Numbered from the stretch's first letter, positions 38,013 through 46,258 are shown. The stretch is 64,000 nucleotides of DNA from Pseudolabrys sp. (GCA_026125895.1 JAHCKG010000008.1:1-64000), one strand, 5' to 3'. The notes: generated by a model not told the origin, from the letters alone. Translations and numbers: made by a program.

Positions 38013-38229
38013 ATGAAGGCTAACGACGAAATGGTACAGGGATTTTTGGATGGGTACGATCTGGTCGTCCCCTGAGCCGTCGCTAAACCGCTCTCGAAGC
38101 TACCGCCATGGATTTGCCAATGGCAGGGATGACAGAGCAGGCAAGCCACGAGCCTCATTCGACCAACTTACGAAGTGGGCTGAAGAGGCAATGATTGAAG
38201 ACGGCAAAGACCACATTGTTTATGGCTAG
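38013..38229 (+). CDS. Small phage protein interrupted by a +1 frameshift at CCC-TGA
   Basis: The first frame reads 20 codons from ATG 38013 (MKANDEMVQGFLDGYDLVVP) to TGA at 38073. Skipping the T joins GAG at 38074 and the reading continues to TAG 38227: EPSLNRSRSYRHGFANGRDD and on to 71 residues. The joined product resembles a phage small-protein family whose members read DGxDxxxPEPSxNRSxxYRHGFxNGR without interruption (from memory). CCC-TGA is a known +1 slippery context. It is either programmed frameshifting or a decay mutation. No strong Shine-Dalgarno-like stimulator is seen upstream of CCC. Confidence 0.6.
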
Positions 38230-38404
38230 TATGATGGCACACCTAACCTTAGAGCAGATCGTGGAAAAGGCCCGGGCCCATAAAGTAACTCCCGAGGAAA
38301 AGCGCGCCCAGAGGCTAAGTCTGATGATGGGGCTGCGAGATAGCAAGTCCCCAATCACGCGCGAGCAATTGAAGCAATGGATGGATGAGCACGAAGGCCG
38401 CTAA
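38222..38404 (+). CDS. Small phage protein, unknown
   Basis: 60 residues, helical and charged (LTLEQIVEKARAHKVTPEEK; REQLKQWMDEHEGR). ATG 38222 overlaps the end of the frameshifted gene by eight bases. No domain. Confidence 0.5.
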   Translation: MASMMAHLTLEQIVEKARAHKVTPEEKRAQRLSLMMGLRDSKSPITREQLKQWMDEHEGR

Positions 38405-38438
38405 AAGATGCGCCCTTGCGTGTCGTATGGAGGCAATG

Positions 38439-38624
38439 ATGGGAATGATCACTGATCCGCGCGAGGTACTAAAGCGCGAGATTGCCAGCATCTTGGACCA
38501 TCCGTCCGCCTACATGGGCGGACCGTCGCAGGGCAATCTGCGGCGAGCGGATAGAATTTTGGAGCACCTAGAGCGTACCGGCCAACTGCTTCTTAATCAG
38601 CAGTCAGGTGGCACTGATGGTTGA
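38439..38624 (+). CDS. Small phage protein, unknown
   Basis: 61 residues (MITDPREVLKREIASILDHP; LRRADRILEHLERTGQLLL). A GGAGG lies five bases before ATG 38439; the frame is open back to ATG 38385, which would overlap the previous gene. Function unknown. Confidence 0.5.
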   Translation: MGMITDPREVLKREIASILDHPSAYMGGPSQGNLRRADRILEHLERTGQLLLNQQSGGTDG

Positions 38625-38817
38625 TGAAAGCGAAATACGGAACGTATGGCTGGATTATCTTGACCGGATCGAAACAATTAAATCTGCCGGAGGTGTGGCC
38701 GCTATCGAGGTCTTTCAAAAGACGAAATCGATCCCTGCTGGGTGGGTTTTGGACTGTTACACAGACTATTACATACCGCCAAATTTGATGTTTTTGGCGT
38801 CTCGATCACAGCGTTAA
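38617..38817 (+). CDS. Small phage protein, unknown; last rightward gene of the early arm
   Basis: 66 residues (ESEIRNVWLDYLDRIETIKS; PAGWVLDCYTDYYIPPNLMF). It overlaps the previous gene by eight bases and converges with the leftward lysis arm eight bases later. Confidence 0.5.
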   Translation: MVDESEIRNVWLDYLDRIETIKSAGGVAAIEVFQKTKSIPAGWVLDCYTDYYIPPNLMFLASRSQR

Positions 38818-38824
38818 CATCACA

Positions 38825-39178
38825 TCAGCGCGGCGGGACTAGCGTCTGTAAAGACTGGAGCCGCTCGAACCTAGTCTCCAGCGTGTTAATCCGCCGGTCC
38901 TGTTTATTGTCCTTGACGGTCTGAGCCTTGGCGTCCCGGTTGGCGTCGTTGACCGTATATTTCCCTTCGGAAAGCTGTGCAATCTGCTGGGCGAGCAACG
39001 CGATCTTGCCGCCCAACTCGCCTTGGCTGTTGTTAATTGTCCACAGCGTACTGCCGAACCAGGTAATGCCTACTGCCACAATAGGCGCGGCAAGGCCCAT
39101 GCTTATCCTGCTGACCAGCTTCAGGAAAGCGTTCTCGGCAATGCTGTCCGCCCGGTCATATAGCTCACGGGCGTTCAT
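38825..39178 (-). CDS. Phage membrane protein with coiled coil
   Basis: 117 residues: a short soluble N-terminus, one membrane helix (about 28-47), then a coiled coil (LAQQIAQLSEGKYTVN; TLETRFERLQSLQTLV). GGAG lies eight bases before ATG 39178. Similar proteins end many phage lysis arms; a role in lysis timing or superinfection is a guess. Confidence 0.6.
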   Translation of the reverse strand: MNARELYDRADSIAENAFLKLVSRISMGLAAPIVAVGITWFGSTLWTINNSQGELGGKIALLAQQIAQLSEGKYTVNDANRDAKAQTVKDNKQDRRINTLETRFERLQSLQTLVPPR

Positions 39179-39303
39179 TTGAAGGACTCCCATGGCGGGC
39201 AAATCCGGTTTGTGGTTCCATTGTTCCCAGCGGCCATAGGCCCCCCTTTGGTCTGTGGTCGTAGGGCTGGCGGACTGTGCTATCAGGACGCCGGCCCGCT
39301 GCT

Positions 39304-39519
39304 TTACTTGCGCTTCGGTTGACCACATGCCGCCACCCAAGCGGCATTGTTCCCGACAACCTGGCGGATTGTCTCGGTGGTGTCCTTGCGCGACAGGTAC
39401 ACAAACTGAATCGTCTCACACGTTACGCTGCTAGTCCCTGAACCAGTCGTCTGGCACCCGGCCAGCATCAAGCTCGCGCAGAGCATTGCCGCGAGCGTCA
39501 TTGCCTTTTGTAACGGCAT
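39304..39519 (-). CDS. Rz1-like outer-membrane spanin lipoprotein, nested with Rz
   Basis: 71 residues with lipobox MLAGC (signal MTLAAMLCASLMLAGC). The mature part has CETIQFVYLSRKDTTETI and ends NAAWVAACGQ, a phage Rz1-like pattern. It begins inside the Rz gene and overlaps it by 89 bases in another frame. Rz1 links to Rz across the periplasm to fuse membranes in the last lysis step. Confidence 0.8.
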   Translation of the reverse strand: MPLQKAMTLAAMLCASLMLAGCQTTGSGTSSVTCETIQFVYLSRKDTTETIRQVVGNNAAWVAACGQPKRK

Positions 39520-39661
39520 CCTGAATTTGCCTTTCGATTTTTGCCTTGTAGGCCGAACGCCCATCAAAGCGCCCTTTTACATATGCACCAGAAAAGACAG
39601 CGACGGCGGCAAGTCCGATGGCAAGGTATCGGCCTATCGGTGAGAGAAAGAAGGTAAGCAT
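39431..39661 (-). CDS. Rz-like inner-membrane spanin
   Basis: 76 residues: one N-terminal membrane anchor (YLAIGLAAVAVFSGAYV) and a periplasmic helical region (SAYKAKIERQIQDAVTK). Its ATG overlaps the holin stop (TGATG). The partner Rz1 lies in the overlapping frame. Confidence 0.78.
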   Translation of the reverse strand: MLTFFLSPIGRYLAIGLAAVAVFSGAYVKGRFDGRSAYKAKIERQIQDAVTKGNDARGNALRELDAGRVPDDWFRD

Positions 39662-39885
39662 CAGGCGGCATTCTTACTGCGATAGGCAGCCACAATGGCC
39701 TTAGTGATCGCCACCAGAACGACAATCTGGGCGCCCCGCTCCGGGCCGATCAGCGGCGCGAAATCAACGCCAGAGATCGAGGAAATAGCGTCCGGGATTA
39801 CGGAGATAATCCCCACGATAAAGCTGGTAATCACGGTCACCCACTCATAGACCCACGCAAAAAACTTCTTGATAGCCTCGATCAT
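39661..39885 (-). CDS. Putative holin
   Basis: 74 residues with two hydrophobic segments (WVTVITSFIVGIISVIPD and GAQIVVLVAITKAIVAAY) and a charged C-terminus, the size and form of a holin. It lies between endolysin and spanins, coupled to both by overlaps (ATGA and TGATG). It would set lysis time by forming holes for the endolysin. Confidence 0.78.
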   Translation of the reverse strand: MIEAIKKFFAWVYEWVTVITSFIVGIISVIPDAISSISGVDFAPLIGPERGAQIVVLVAITKAIVAAYRSKNAA

Positions 39886-40445
39886 TTCGACCTCTTGAAT
39901 GCAGCCAGAATGGCTTGAGTAAGGGCAAATAAAAACCCGCCAGAGGCGGGCTGTTCAGGCTTAGGCGGTACAGGTTCAATGTCAGGCGGTGGCGGCATTG
40001 TCTGCGCCCCACCCATGACGATCCTCTGGGCCTCGATCCAATCGGCGTCCGGCGCGGGATACTGCTTCCCGGCCTCATGCCATGCCTGAGCCTTAAGGAA
40101 CGGAATAGCCATCGGCCCCTGCCAGAAAGCCTCGTCCATTACGGTGTCGCGGGTCATGCCCGGAACGCGCTTCAACACGAAGGCAATGTAGCTTTCGACG
40201 TTGTTGCCGCCGGACCATGTAGCGATGGCGTCCTTGAACTTCTTGCCCTTGTAGTGCGAACTGGAGCGCCAGAGATCGAGTTGAGCGCAGATCCCGGCAA
40301 CATAGGTCGGGAAGACCGCGATATTATTGCCCTGCCCCTTACCATCGTTGAGAGTAACGGGCTGCTTGGCCGCTCCCCACTTGATAGCAAGCGCGCTCCC
40401 CCACATAGCTCCGGGGTTTTTGTACCTAATCGAGGCCGGTTCCAT
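39882..40445 (-). CDS. Phage endolysin (P5-like muralytic protein)
   Basis: 187 residues. The start IRYKNPGAMWGSALAIKWG and later YKGKKFKDAIATWSGGNNVESY match a phage lytic-transglycosylase-like ('structural protein P5') family. A Pro-rich linker (about 150-163) precedes a C-terminal hydrophobic segment. No signal peptide, so it needs the holin next to it. It heads the lysis cassette. The family assignment is from motif memory. Confidence 0.75.
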   Translation of the reverse strand: MEPASIRYKNPGAMWGSALAIKWGAAKQPVTLNDGKGQGNNIAVFPTYVAGICAQLDLWRSSSHYKGKKFKDAIATWSGGNNVESYIAFVLKRVPGMTRDTVMDEAFWQGPMAIPFLKAQAWHEAGKQYPAPDADWIEAQRIVMGGAQTMPPPPDIEPVPPKPEQPASGGFLFALTQAILAAFKRSK

Positions 40446-40522
40446 TTTGTTCCTTACGACTTGCTCAATTGCCGATTGACCGCTATTCGGTTAGCTACCG
40501 TGTTTCCAGTGTGGTAGTGTAC
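40446..40522. promoter_or_regulatory. Divergent interval between lysis operon and beta-propeller gene
   Basis: 77 bases must hold the start signals of the leftward endolysin operon and the rightward cargo gene. It is AT-richer than surroundings (GCTATTCGGTTAGC is an inverted segment). No exact promoter is called. Confidence 0.4.
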
Positions 40523-41830
40523 ATGCGCGCGTTGGCAGGATTGGTAATTTCGCTCTTATTTCTGGGCTTTACCGATGCCCCAACCACCCACATTTTCAAG
40601 GGAGACCCGAGCGGGATAAGCCGCTTCACCATTCCCGTTTCGATAGCCAAGGTTGCGCGCGACAGATACCTCATCGCAGACTATGAACATGTCTTCCTAT
40701 TCAACCGGAAGACCGCCGACCTGCGACTTCTCACGGTCGAGATGGGTAGCGTCAAATCTAAATTCATCCCGACTTCGATAGCTACAGACTTCGTCAATGA
40801 CCGGGTTTTCATAGCCAACTACTTCGGCAACAACGTTCTAATTGCGAGGCTGAACGACGACCAGAAAGGACTTACGATCACTGGTGAGATAAAAGACTCC
40901 AATACAATATCTCCCGAAGGAGTTGCCTATTCGAATTCAGTAGTTGCCATAGCCAATTTTGACGGGAAAACCGTGCAAATCTTCCGGCTTTCTGACGGAG
41001 AATGGAAGATGCATTGCACCACGCCGGTTGACCAAGCTCACGGGATTGCGATTATCGGTAAGTACGTCTTCAGCACATCAATAACCGACAGAAGAATTCA
41101 TAAGATCGATTCGGATACGTGTGCCGAGGTCTCGTCATCCGGCGGCATTGGGTGGTCTGCGGGCCAATACCTCTGGCCGACTTCAATCACGCAATGGGAC
41201 GCCAACTCATTAGCCGTATCAGACGCCCACACTGGGCTTATATCGGTCATCGACGCAGACACCCTGTCAGTGAAGCGCCAGTTTGGCGGTAACGGCCCGG
41301 GTATTACCGGACTAAACATGCCGTATGGCATTTATGCAGAAGACTCCGATATTCTCGTAACAAACAGCTTCGGTAGCCGCCTTTCGGCCTTCGACAAAGC
41401 TACCGGCAGGATGACTGACGTATGGAGCGCCTCCCCGGTATGGGATGGGAAGGTTTACAGCCTTGATAGGACATCACTCGCCAGTGAGCGCAGAGAGGGG
41501 CCCTATATTAGGAAGGACAAGACGGTAACGCTAAACGGGAAGTGCTATCACCCTGAATATGCCAGCTTGGTAAGCTGCTCTGACATATTCGACCGAATAG
41601 AGATCAGGCCGGTTAATGGCATCTTCCTTTACATGGTTGAAGCAGTTCAGCTCGACGGAGGGGTTTTTGCCTTTTCGCCCAGCGCCCCTTGGGCTCTGGT
41701 TTTTAGCGATAAGTCCCCAAGCAAACCTAGGCCAGTGGAGATAGGGAGAGACCACTGGCTTATTGGAGAGAAAGTTGTCGGTCCGTTCGGCGTCCTTGAC
41801 TTAGACAAGTTCATTCCTCAGCAAAACTAG
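40523..41830 (+). CDS. Secreted beta-propeller protein, phage cargo (moron) candidate
   Basis: 435 residues. A signal peptide (MRALAGLVISLLFLGFTDA) is followed by repeats of the NHL/YVTN kind: HVFLFNRKTADLRLLTV, RVFIANYFGNNVLIARL, SVVAIANFDGKTVQIFRL and YVFSTSITDRRIHKID, each ending in a hydrophobic strand and polar turn. The gene points opposite to the lysis and tail genes around it, so it has its own promoter and may be expressed in the lysogen. No catalytic motif seen. The ATG at 40523 is chosen for its signal peptide; the frame is open to 40469. Confidence 0.75.
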   Translation: MRALAGLVISLLFLGFTDAPTTHIFKGDPSGISRFTIPVSIAKVARDRYLIADYEHVFLFNRKTADLRLLTVEMGSVKSKFIPTSIATDFVNDRVFIANYFGNNVLIARLNDDQKGLTITGEIKDSNTISPEGVAYSNSVVAIANFDGKTVQIFRLSDGEWKMHCTTPVDQAHGIAIIGKYVFSTSITDRRIHKIDSDTCAEVSSSGGIGWSAGQYLWPTSITQWDANSLAVSDAHTGLISVIDADTLSVKRQFGGNGPGITGLNMPYGIYAEDSDILVTNSFGSRLSAFDKATGRMTDVWSASPVWDGKVYSLDRTSLASERREGPYIRKDKTVTLNGKCYHPEYASLVSCSDIFDRIEIRPVNGIFLYMVEAVQLDGGVFAFSPSAPWALVFSDKSPSKPRPVEIGRDHWLIGEKVVGPFGVLDLDKFIPQQN

Positions 41831-41833
41831 AAC

Positions 41834-43321
41834 CTACATGCAGACATACGATATATTGTATATGGCTCCATTGGATAGAGATACGCCAGCGCTGCTCCAT
41901 GTAATATTTAGAGTTCCGTTTGAACCGTCGTAATAACCCTGCAAGGTTGACCCCACGGGCCAAGATGCGGATATGTTATTCGGAGAAAACGCGCAGTTGC
42001 CTTCCGAGATGCCAAGCCCGCCACGCAGAATGCTGGGTGTCGCTATCGTTATCGCCCCTGTGTTTCCGGCTCCTGCCCCTGCAAGCATAGATATTCTGCC
42101 GCTAAGGTCACCAGAGCCAGAAGCCAACGAGGCCGAGCCAGACCCAAGGCCCGTAGGGGTTGGCGTTGCGACCCGGCAGCCAACCGCGCCAGCCACGCAT
42201 ACAATGTTCCTGTTGTCGTAATAAACTGAGCCGCCAGCGAGATACCCAGGAGCATTTCCTGGCAGCGGAGTGGTGTTCTGCTCGGTGTCAATGGTGCTAT
42301 TCAATGAAATTGAATACCTAGCACCTGTGGCACTTCCGCTAAATGTAGAGCTAATTCCCGAATCGAATAGAGAATTATCTAGCAAATCAACGAAGGCGCT
42401 AAAGGCTGGAGTGCCGCTCACAGTGTTAGTCACACCGACACCGAGAATGATTGCGGCATTCAAAGTGCCAAGAAAAGCGTAAGTGGCTGACCCCGCCAAC
42501 GTGAGGCCGTACCCACCGCCGCTAAATGAGCTGTGATTGTAAACTTGTACGAGAGCGTTGCCGGCCGCGCCGAGCTTTAGATCGCCGTCGTATAAGCCAA
42601 CCTCTGAATGGTCGTAGCTGACCAAAGATGACCCCGAGCACCCGTTCGTATTGAGGGTCATGCTGCCGACTGAAACACGGGCGTAGTTAGTTACGAAAAT
42701 GCCGTGCGTGCCAGACAAGCAAGACGATGGCGGCTTAATGGTCGTGGATGCCGATCCGGCTCCGACGATGTTCAACTGAGCCGTGCCGAGGCCCGGCCCG
42801 CCCAAAGGACCGCGAACCGTTACCTGCTCAAGAAAGGTGCCGGCCCCTACATGTATTGTGATAGGAGCGCCCTGGAAGTCGTATGCTGATGCAACGTTAA
42901 CCGCGTGCTGAACCGTTAGGCACGGAGAGCCGCTCAAGCATGTGTTTGAATCACTACCAGTCGTAGCCACGTAAAGGTTGGATGGATTGGGTAGGCGTGC
43001 CGCCGGAGCCTTCCATGTTCCATCGCCAGCCCAAAAAGTAGTTCCTGATGCCCCGCTGCCGCTGTTCAGATTTCCGACCGGGAGATTACCGGTAACACCG
43101 GTTGACAAGTTAACACTTCCGCATGCCGGGTCGGCTGACGCCCCCTGACCGACAACCGCAATGCCTGAATTGCACGGCCCGACTGACTTAAAGCCGGTAC
43201 CCGCGCCACGACCGACAGGAACCGAATGGTTTGGCACTTGCCACTGGGCGTAAGCCGGTGCGGCAATAAAAAAGGCCGCCAAAATGGCGACCTTGGCAGA
43301 CCAGCGATGGAAGTGTCTCAT
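41834..43321 (-). CDS. Phage tail-spike / beta-helix protein with signal peptide
   Basis: 495 residues. An N-terminal segment [18 protein letters not shown] looks like a cleavable Sec signal. A phage-type linker ([16 protein letters not shown]) and a right-handed beta-helix (about 105-330; [30 protein letters not shown]) follow, as in polysaccharide-binding spikes. Low-complexity Gly/Ser at the end is typical of adhesins. ATG 43321 overlaps the next gene's TGA (ATGA). A signal peptide is unexpected for a virion protein. Confidence 0.75.
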   Translation of the reverse strand: MRHFHRWSAKVAILAAFFIAAPAYAQWQVPNHSVPVGRGAGTGFKSVGPCNSGIAVVGQGASADPACGSVNLSTGVTGNLPVGNLNSGSGASGTTFWAGDGTWKAPAARLPNPSNLYVATTGSDSNTCLSGSPCLTVQHAVNVASAYDFQGAPITIHVGAGTFLEQVTVRGPLGGPGLGTAQLNIVGAGSASTTIKPPSSCLSGTHGIFVTNYARVSVGSMTLNTNGCSGSSLVSYDHSEVGLYDGDLKLGAAGNALVQVYNHSSFSGGGYGLTLAGSATYAFLGTLNAAIILGVGVTNTVSGTPAFSAFVDLLDNSLFDSGISSTFSGSATGARYSISLNSTIDTEQNTTPLPGNAPGYLAGGSVYYDNRNIVCVAGAVGCRVATPTPTGLGSGSASLASGSGDLSGRISMLAGAGAGNTGAITIATPSILRGGLGISEGNCAFSPNNISASWPVGSTLQGYYDGSNGTLNITWSSAGVSLSNGAIYNISYVCM

Positions 43322-43770
43322 GGCGCGTAATACCAACCTCCGAGAGTAGTTGACGGATAGAGCGTTATCCCCGCGCTTTGCGAGGCGTTCGAGAAGATGG
43401 ACCACGTAGACAGGTTCATGATGGTTTCAGCCCCGTCAGGGGTGATCTCAATTTCATGATCGGTTACGCTGGTTGACCAATCGACGATATGAAGAGGGAG
43501 TCCGTCGCGAGCCGCTACGGATGGAAGCGTAAGAGTCGTGTGCGTAAGAGCGCTTCCTGTGACGGCAAGTGTTGCGTCTGTTGCCGATACCGGGATTGTG
43601 CCACCACCGGCAGCGGAAGTCGGTTCTTTTGGGATGCTGTTAGTTAGGCCGGTGTCGTAATCGTCAAAAAGTTCATTGGCCCCTATTGGGTCAATGACGG
43701 TGCCAAAGACTGGGTTTGAGAAGCTATTAGAGACGCGAACAAAGACGCCGGTTGTATCGTTGCGCGGCAT
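43318..43770 (-). CDS. Phage tail-fibre-associated protein
   Basis: 150 residues, beginning [20 protein letters not shown] with [19 protein letters not shown], a conserved phage tail-protein start. A beta-rich C-terminus follows. It lies between the collar and spike genes and probably builds the distal fibre. Confidence 0.78.
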   Translation of the reverse strand: MPRNDTTGVFVRVSNSFSNPVFGTVIDPIGANELFDDYDTGLTNSIPKEPTSAAGGGTIPVSATDATLAVTGSALTHTTLTLPSVAARDGLPLHIVDWSTSVTDHEIEITPDGAETIMNLSTWSIFSNASQSAGITLYPSTTLGGWYYAP

Positions 43771-43771
43771 G

Positions 43772-44668
43772 TCAGACCCCGGCGAAGATGATATAGTTGG
43801 TGATCAGCGTAGGCTGGACTTTATTGACGGGCGCGCTTGTTCCGCCCTGCGCATTGCCCGAAAACGCCGGCTGACTAGATGTCGCGGTGATTGGCGCGGT
43901 TTGGACAACGTTGTAACCGGACGGTGTGCCGCTGCCACCGGTTGTTGCCGTAATGCCCGTCGAACCGCCGCCGATAGTAATTGTTGGCGTAGAAACTGAG
44001 CCGGATGGCGTATACGGAGGGAGGTTTGCGGTATCTAGGGTTACCGTCTGGAAACCGCCAACCGCACCAAGCGTATTGCCATTCGGGGTCATCGTGGTTG
44101 AGGTTAGGCGGCTGGCTGCTGAACCACCCATATCGTCCTTGCCTGCGGGCAGCCGTCCTCTCAGGTCAGGCAGAGAAAAATGCGTCCCGTCGGCAACTCC
44201 GTATGTGGTGCCGATTGCGGCAAAGAGATCGGCGTAATCAGAGCGGAGAAGGCTTTGGCCGTAGCACAGAAGCCAGCCTGTCGGGGCCGTAGCGCCCCCG
44301 TATGGGATAATCCCACCGACAGGGAACAGGATCGCGCCATTCTGCTTAATGCTTACGGCGTCAACGTCACCGGCAACAGACATCCCGGTTGTCGTGAACT
44401 CAGCGATATCGACGCCGCCGCACTCGATAGCCTGCGTATCTGCCGCAGTTCGGCGCATGCCGGTGTTGATGTCAGCCAGGTAGTTGAAACCTGTCAGAGC
44501 GAGCGGCAGCGTATCCGTCATGCCGCCCTGCCCGTCACGAGCGAGCGAGCCGGTTATAGCGGTCGCGATATCGGAGAAGTCATTGTTGACTGCCGACGAT
44601 AGAATGACCGTTCCCGGGACGAACGCCGCCTCTGGCAGCGCGTATGAGCCTGAGCCGTTGCGCGGAAT
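43772..44668 (-). CDS. Phage tail-collar domain protein; apparent ATT start
   Basis: 298 residues if read from ATT 44668. The N-terminal part is PRNGSGSYALPEAAFVPGT, a common phage fibre start that normally begins with Met. A perfect AGGAGG lies five bases upstream of the ATT. The collar domain is GGIIPYGGATAPTGWLLCYG then YADLFAAIGTTYG and FSLPDLRGRLPAG. The first ATG at 44521 would remove 49 conserved residues. Either ATT initiates or an ATG was mutated. Confidence 0.8.
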   Translation of the reverse strand: MPRNGSGSYALPEAAFVPGTVILSSAVNNDFSDIATAITGSLARDGQGGMTDTLPLALTGFNYLADINTGMRRTAADTQAIECGGVDIAEFTTTGMSVAGDVDAVSIKQNGAILFPVGGIIPYGGATAPTGWLLCYGQSLLRSDYADLFAAIGTTYGVADGTHFSLPDLRGRLPAGKDDMGGSAASRLTSTTMTPNGNTLGAVGGFQTVTLDTANLPPYTPSGSVSTPTITIGGGSTGITATTGGSGTPSGYNVVQTAPITATSSQPAFSGNAQGGTSAPVNKVQPTLITNYIIFAGV

Positions 44669-44685
44669 TGGAGCCTCCTGGAATC

Positions 44686-44710
44686 AAAAACCCGCCACAA
44701 GGGCGGGTTT
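44686..44710 (-). terminator. Terminator between the DNA-ejection-like fragment and the collar gene
   Basis: Read leftward, AAACCCGCC-CTTGT-GGCGGGTTTTTG: nine paired bases and a T-run. It also forms a hairpin on the plus strand. It lies just before the collar gene, so the latter has its own upstream signals or needs readthrough. Confidence 0.8.
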
Positions 44711-44731
44711 GTATTCAGCGTTTTGCGTTCG

Positions 44732-45455
44732 TTACTGTTTGCCCTGCAATGCTTCCATCAGGAGCATTTTGGCGATGGCGGCTTTCTTGCCGAGATGTGA
44801 CGGCATGCTATCCGCAGCTTTCAAGGCCTCTTCGTAAAGAGGCGAGCGCATGCGAACTAGTTCGTCAACGTTGTTGAGGCTGCGTTTGGCTAGGGCATTG
44901 GCGATGGCCTTGGAGCCTGCACCAGCAACGGCAGGAGCAACGCCGCCGATGAGCGCCCCCGGAATGCCGCCGACCGCAGCGCCAGCGCCGCCGCCTAGAG
45001 CGCTAATCCCGGCCTGGCCGACACCACCGCCACCGCCCAGGAGATTGCCGATATAGCGCGCCGTATTGCGGGCTGGTCCGCCTTGGAGAACGCCGCTAAG
45101 CGCCTCAAGCTCTTTGTCAGAAAAGCCGGAAACTTCCTTCGGTTTTTCTAGGAGAGAAGCGACTTTCTGGCGGATTGTGTTGTCAATATTTCGACCGGAA
45201 TTTGCGGCTTGTGCTCTAGACTCGGCACGTTCGAGAATGCCGGTCGTTGCTCTATCGAGAGTGCCTGTGAGGTCGTTGGAACGCATGGCTGCGGCGTAGT
45301 TGCCGCGACCTCTTTTGAGAAGGTCCGCCGTGGCGGCAGGGGTTCCAGCCAGAACGTCTTTCTGACTAACGTTCGGAATAAACTCATCCAGTCCGCGAAT
45401 GGCCTGAGACGCGGCCAATTGGTCCTTGGCGGCCTGCGGATTGAAGTTCTGGGCA
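44732..45455 (-). pseudogene. C-terminal part of a phage DNA-ejection-like protein
   Basis: The part with phage character ends near 45455. It has IRGLDEFIPNVSQKDVLAGT, RGNYAAAMRSNDLTG, SGRNIDNTIRQKVASLL and a Gly/Ala-rich C-terminus, patterns of podovirus internal or ejection proteins. The open frame continues to 45700 but the last 80 codons are antisense to the marR relic, so the N-terminus of the phage gene has been lost. Confidence 0.75.
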
Positions 45456-45466
45456 GCGACCGCGAC

Positions 45467-45934
45467 TTCCGCGAACTCGTCCATAACCTCTTCGGCTTCC
45501 TCGCCCTGCACGAGCGCCTGCGCAGCGGCCACGGCAAGTATATCGGACTTGGCGGCGTTGAGTACACCGTCCTGATCTCGATCGGACATCTGGCGCGCGA
45601 TGGCGACGTTAACGTCAAGACCGTTGCGGATCATCTCCACTTGTCCGGTGCCTTCATCACGGCGACAACGAACCGGCTGCTCAAGAGGGGCTACATCCAC
45701 AAGACCGTCGACACGGCCGACCGTCGGCGCGTCACGCTAGCGGTTTCGAGCAAAGGCCGCGCCGCTCTTGAATCGCTCGCGCCGGTGCAGAGCCGGCTTA
45801 ATGATATCGAGTTCGCCGCGCTGAGCCGTCAGGAGTTCCTGATGCTGAACGACCTGCTGCGCCGGATGATTGCCGACAGCAACCGCGCCGTGGCCCTGCA
45901 AGACTATTATCTGGCGGGCGGCGAGGAGGCATAA
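45467..45934 (+). pseudogene. MarR family regulator, 5' end lost to the prophage junction
   Basis: From about 45467 the frame reads LVHNLFGFLALHERLRSGHG, GLGGVEYTVLISIGHLARDG, VKTVADHLHLSGAFITATTN and DTADRRRVTLAVS: a MarR winged helix with its C-terminal dimer helix. The first helix and start are missing; upstream the frame becomes antisense to phage DNA. The gene's neighbours on the chromosome side are also broken. Not expected to be functional unless a new start is used. Confidence 0.78.
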
Positions 45935-45973
45935 CGGCTAATCAAAGAGCGAAGTCCTTGGGGCGGCCTCAGA

Positions 45974-46198
45974 ATGCGGCCGCCACGGCTGCAAGGCTCC
46001 CGACCGCTTAGCTATCGCTGGCTGGGCGACTATGAAATCGCCTCGGAAAACTCGACCGGCCTGACGACGCTGCAATCCCACGCTTACGAATTGGGGCACG
46101 AAGCGATGAACATGACCATCAAGCGCGGCGCCGAGACGAAGCCGAGGAGCAAGATGATCGATACCGGCTTTCAAATCGTCAAAAGGGCCAGCGCCTGA
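45974..46198 (+). pseudogene. C-terminal fragment of a LacI-type regulator (tentative)
   Basis: 74 codons in a host-like frame. GLTTLQSHAYELGHEAM and MIDTGFQIVKRAS resemble the last part of LacI/GalR ligand domains. The DNA-binding and most of the sugar-binding domain are absent. A sugar-binding transport protein is an alternative. Confidence 0.4.
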
Positions 46199-46258
46199 TC
46201 CAATCGACGTGAGATCGGCCGGCAATGGCCTGCCCCTAGCAGGCTGTTATCCGTAGAG

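Larger units (their letters stand above)
33171..45455. mobile_element. Degraded prophage integrated in dusA
   Basis: Lower GC than flanking genes, dense small genes and phage functions define it. Left arm (33.3-38.8 kb): integrase and small rightward genes. Right arm (38.8-45.45 kb): leftward lysis and tail-fibre genes, with one rightward cargo gene. Head, terminase, portal and most tail genes are missing, and the right end is fused to a marR gene. The left attachment site must overlap the dusA start region near 33.11-33.17 kb; the right copy was not found by eye in the window. Confidence 0.85.

Noticed and set aside
45456-45700. N-terminal extension of the phage ejection-like gene
   Set aside because: These codons are antisense to a convincing MarR winged helix, so they are not part of the phage protein.
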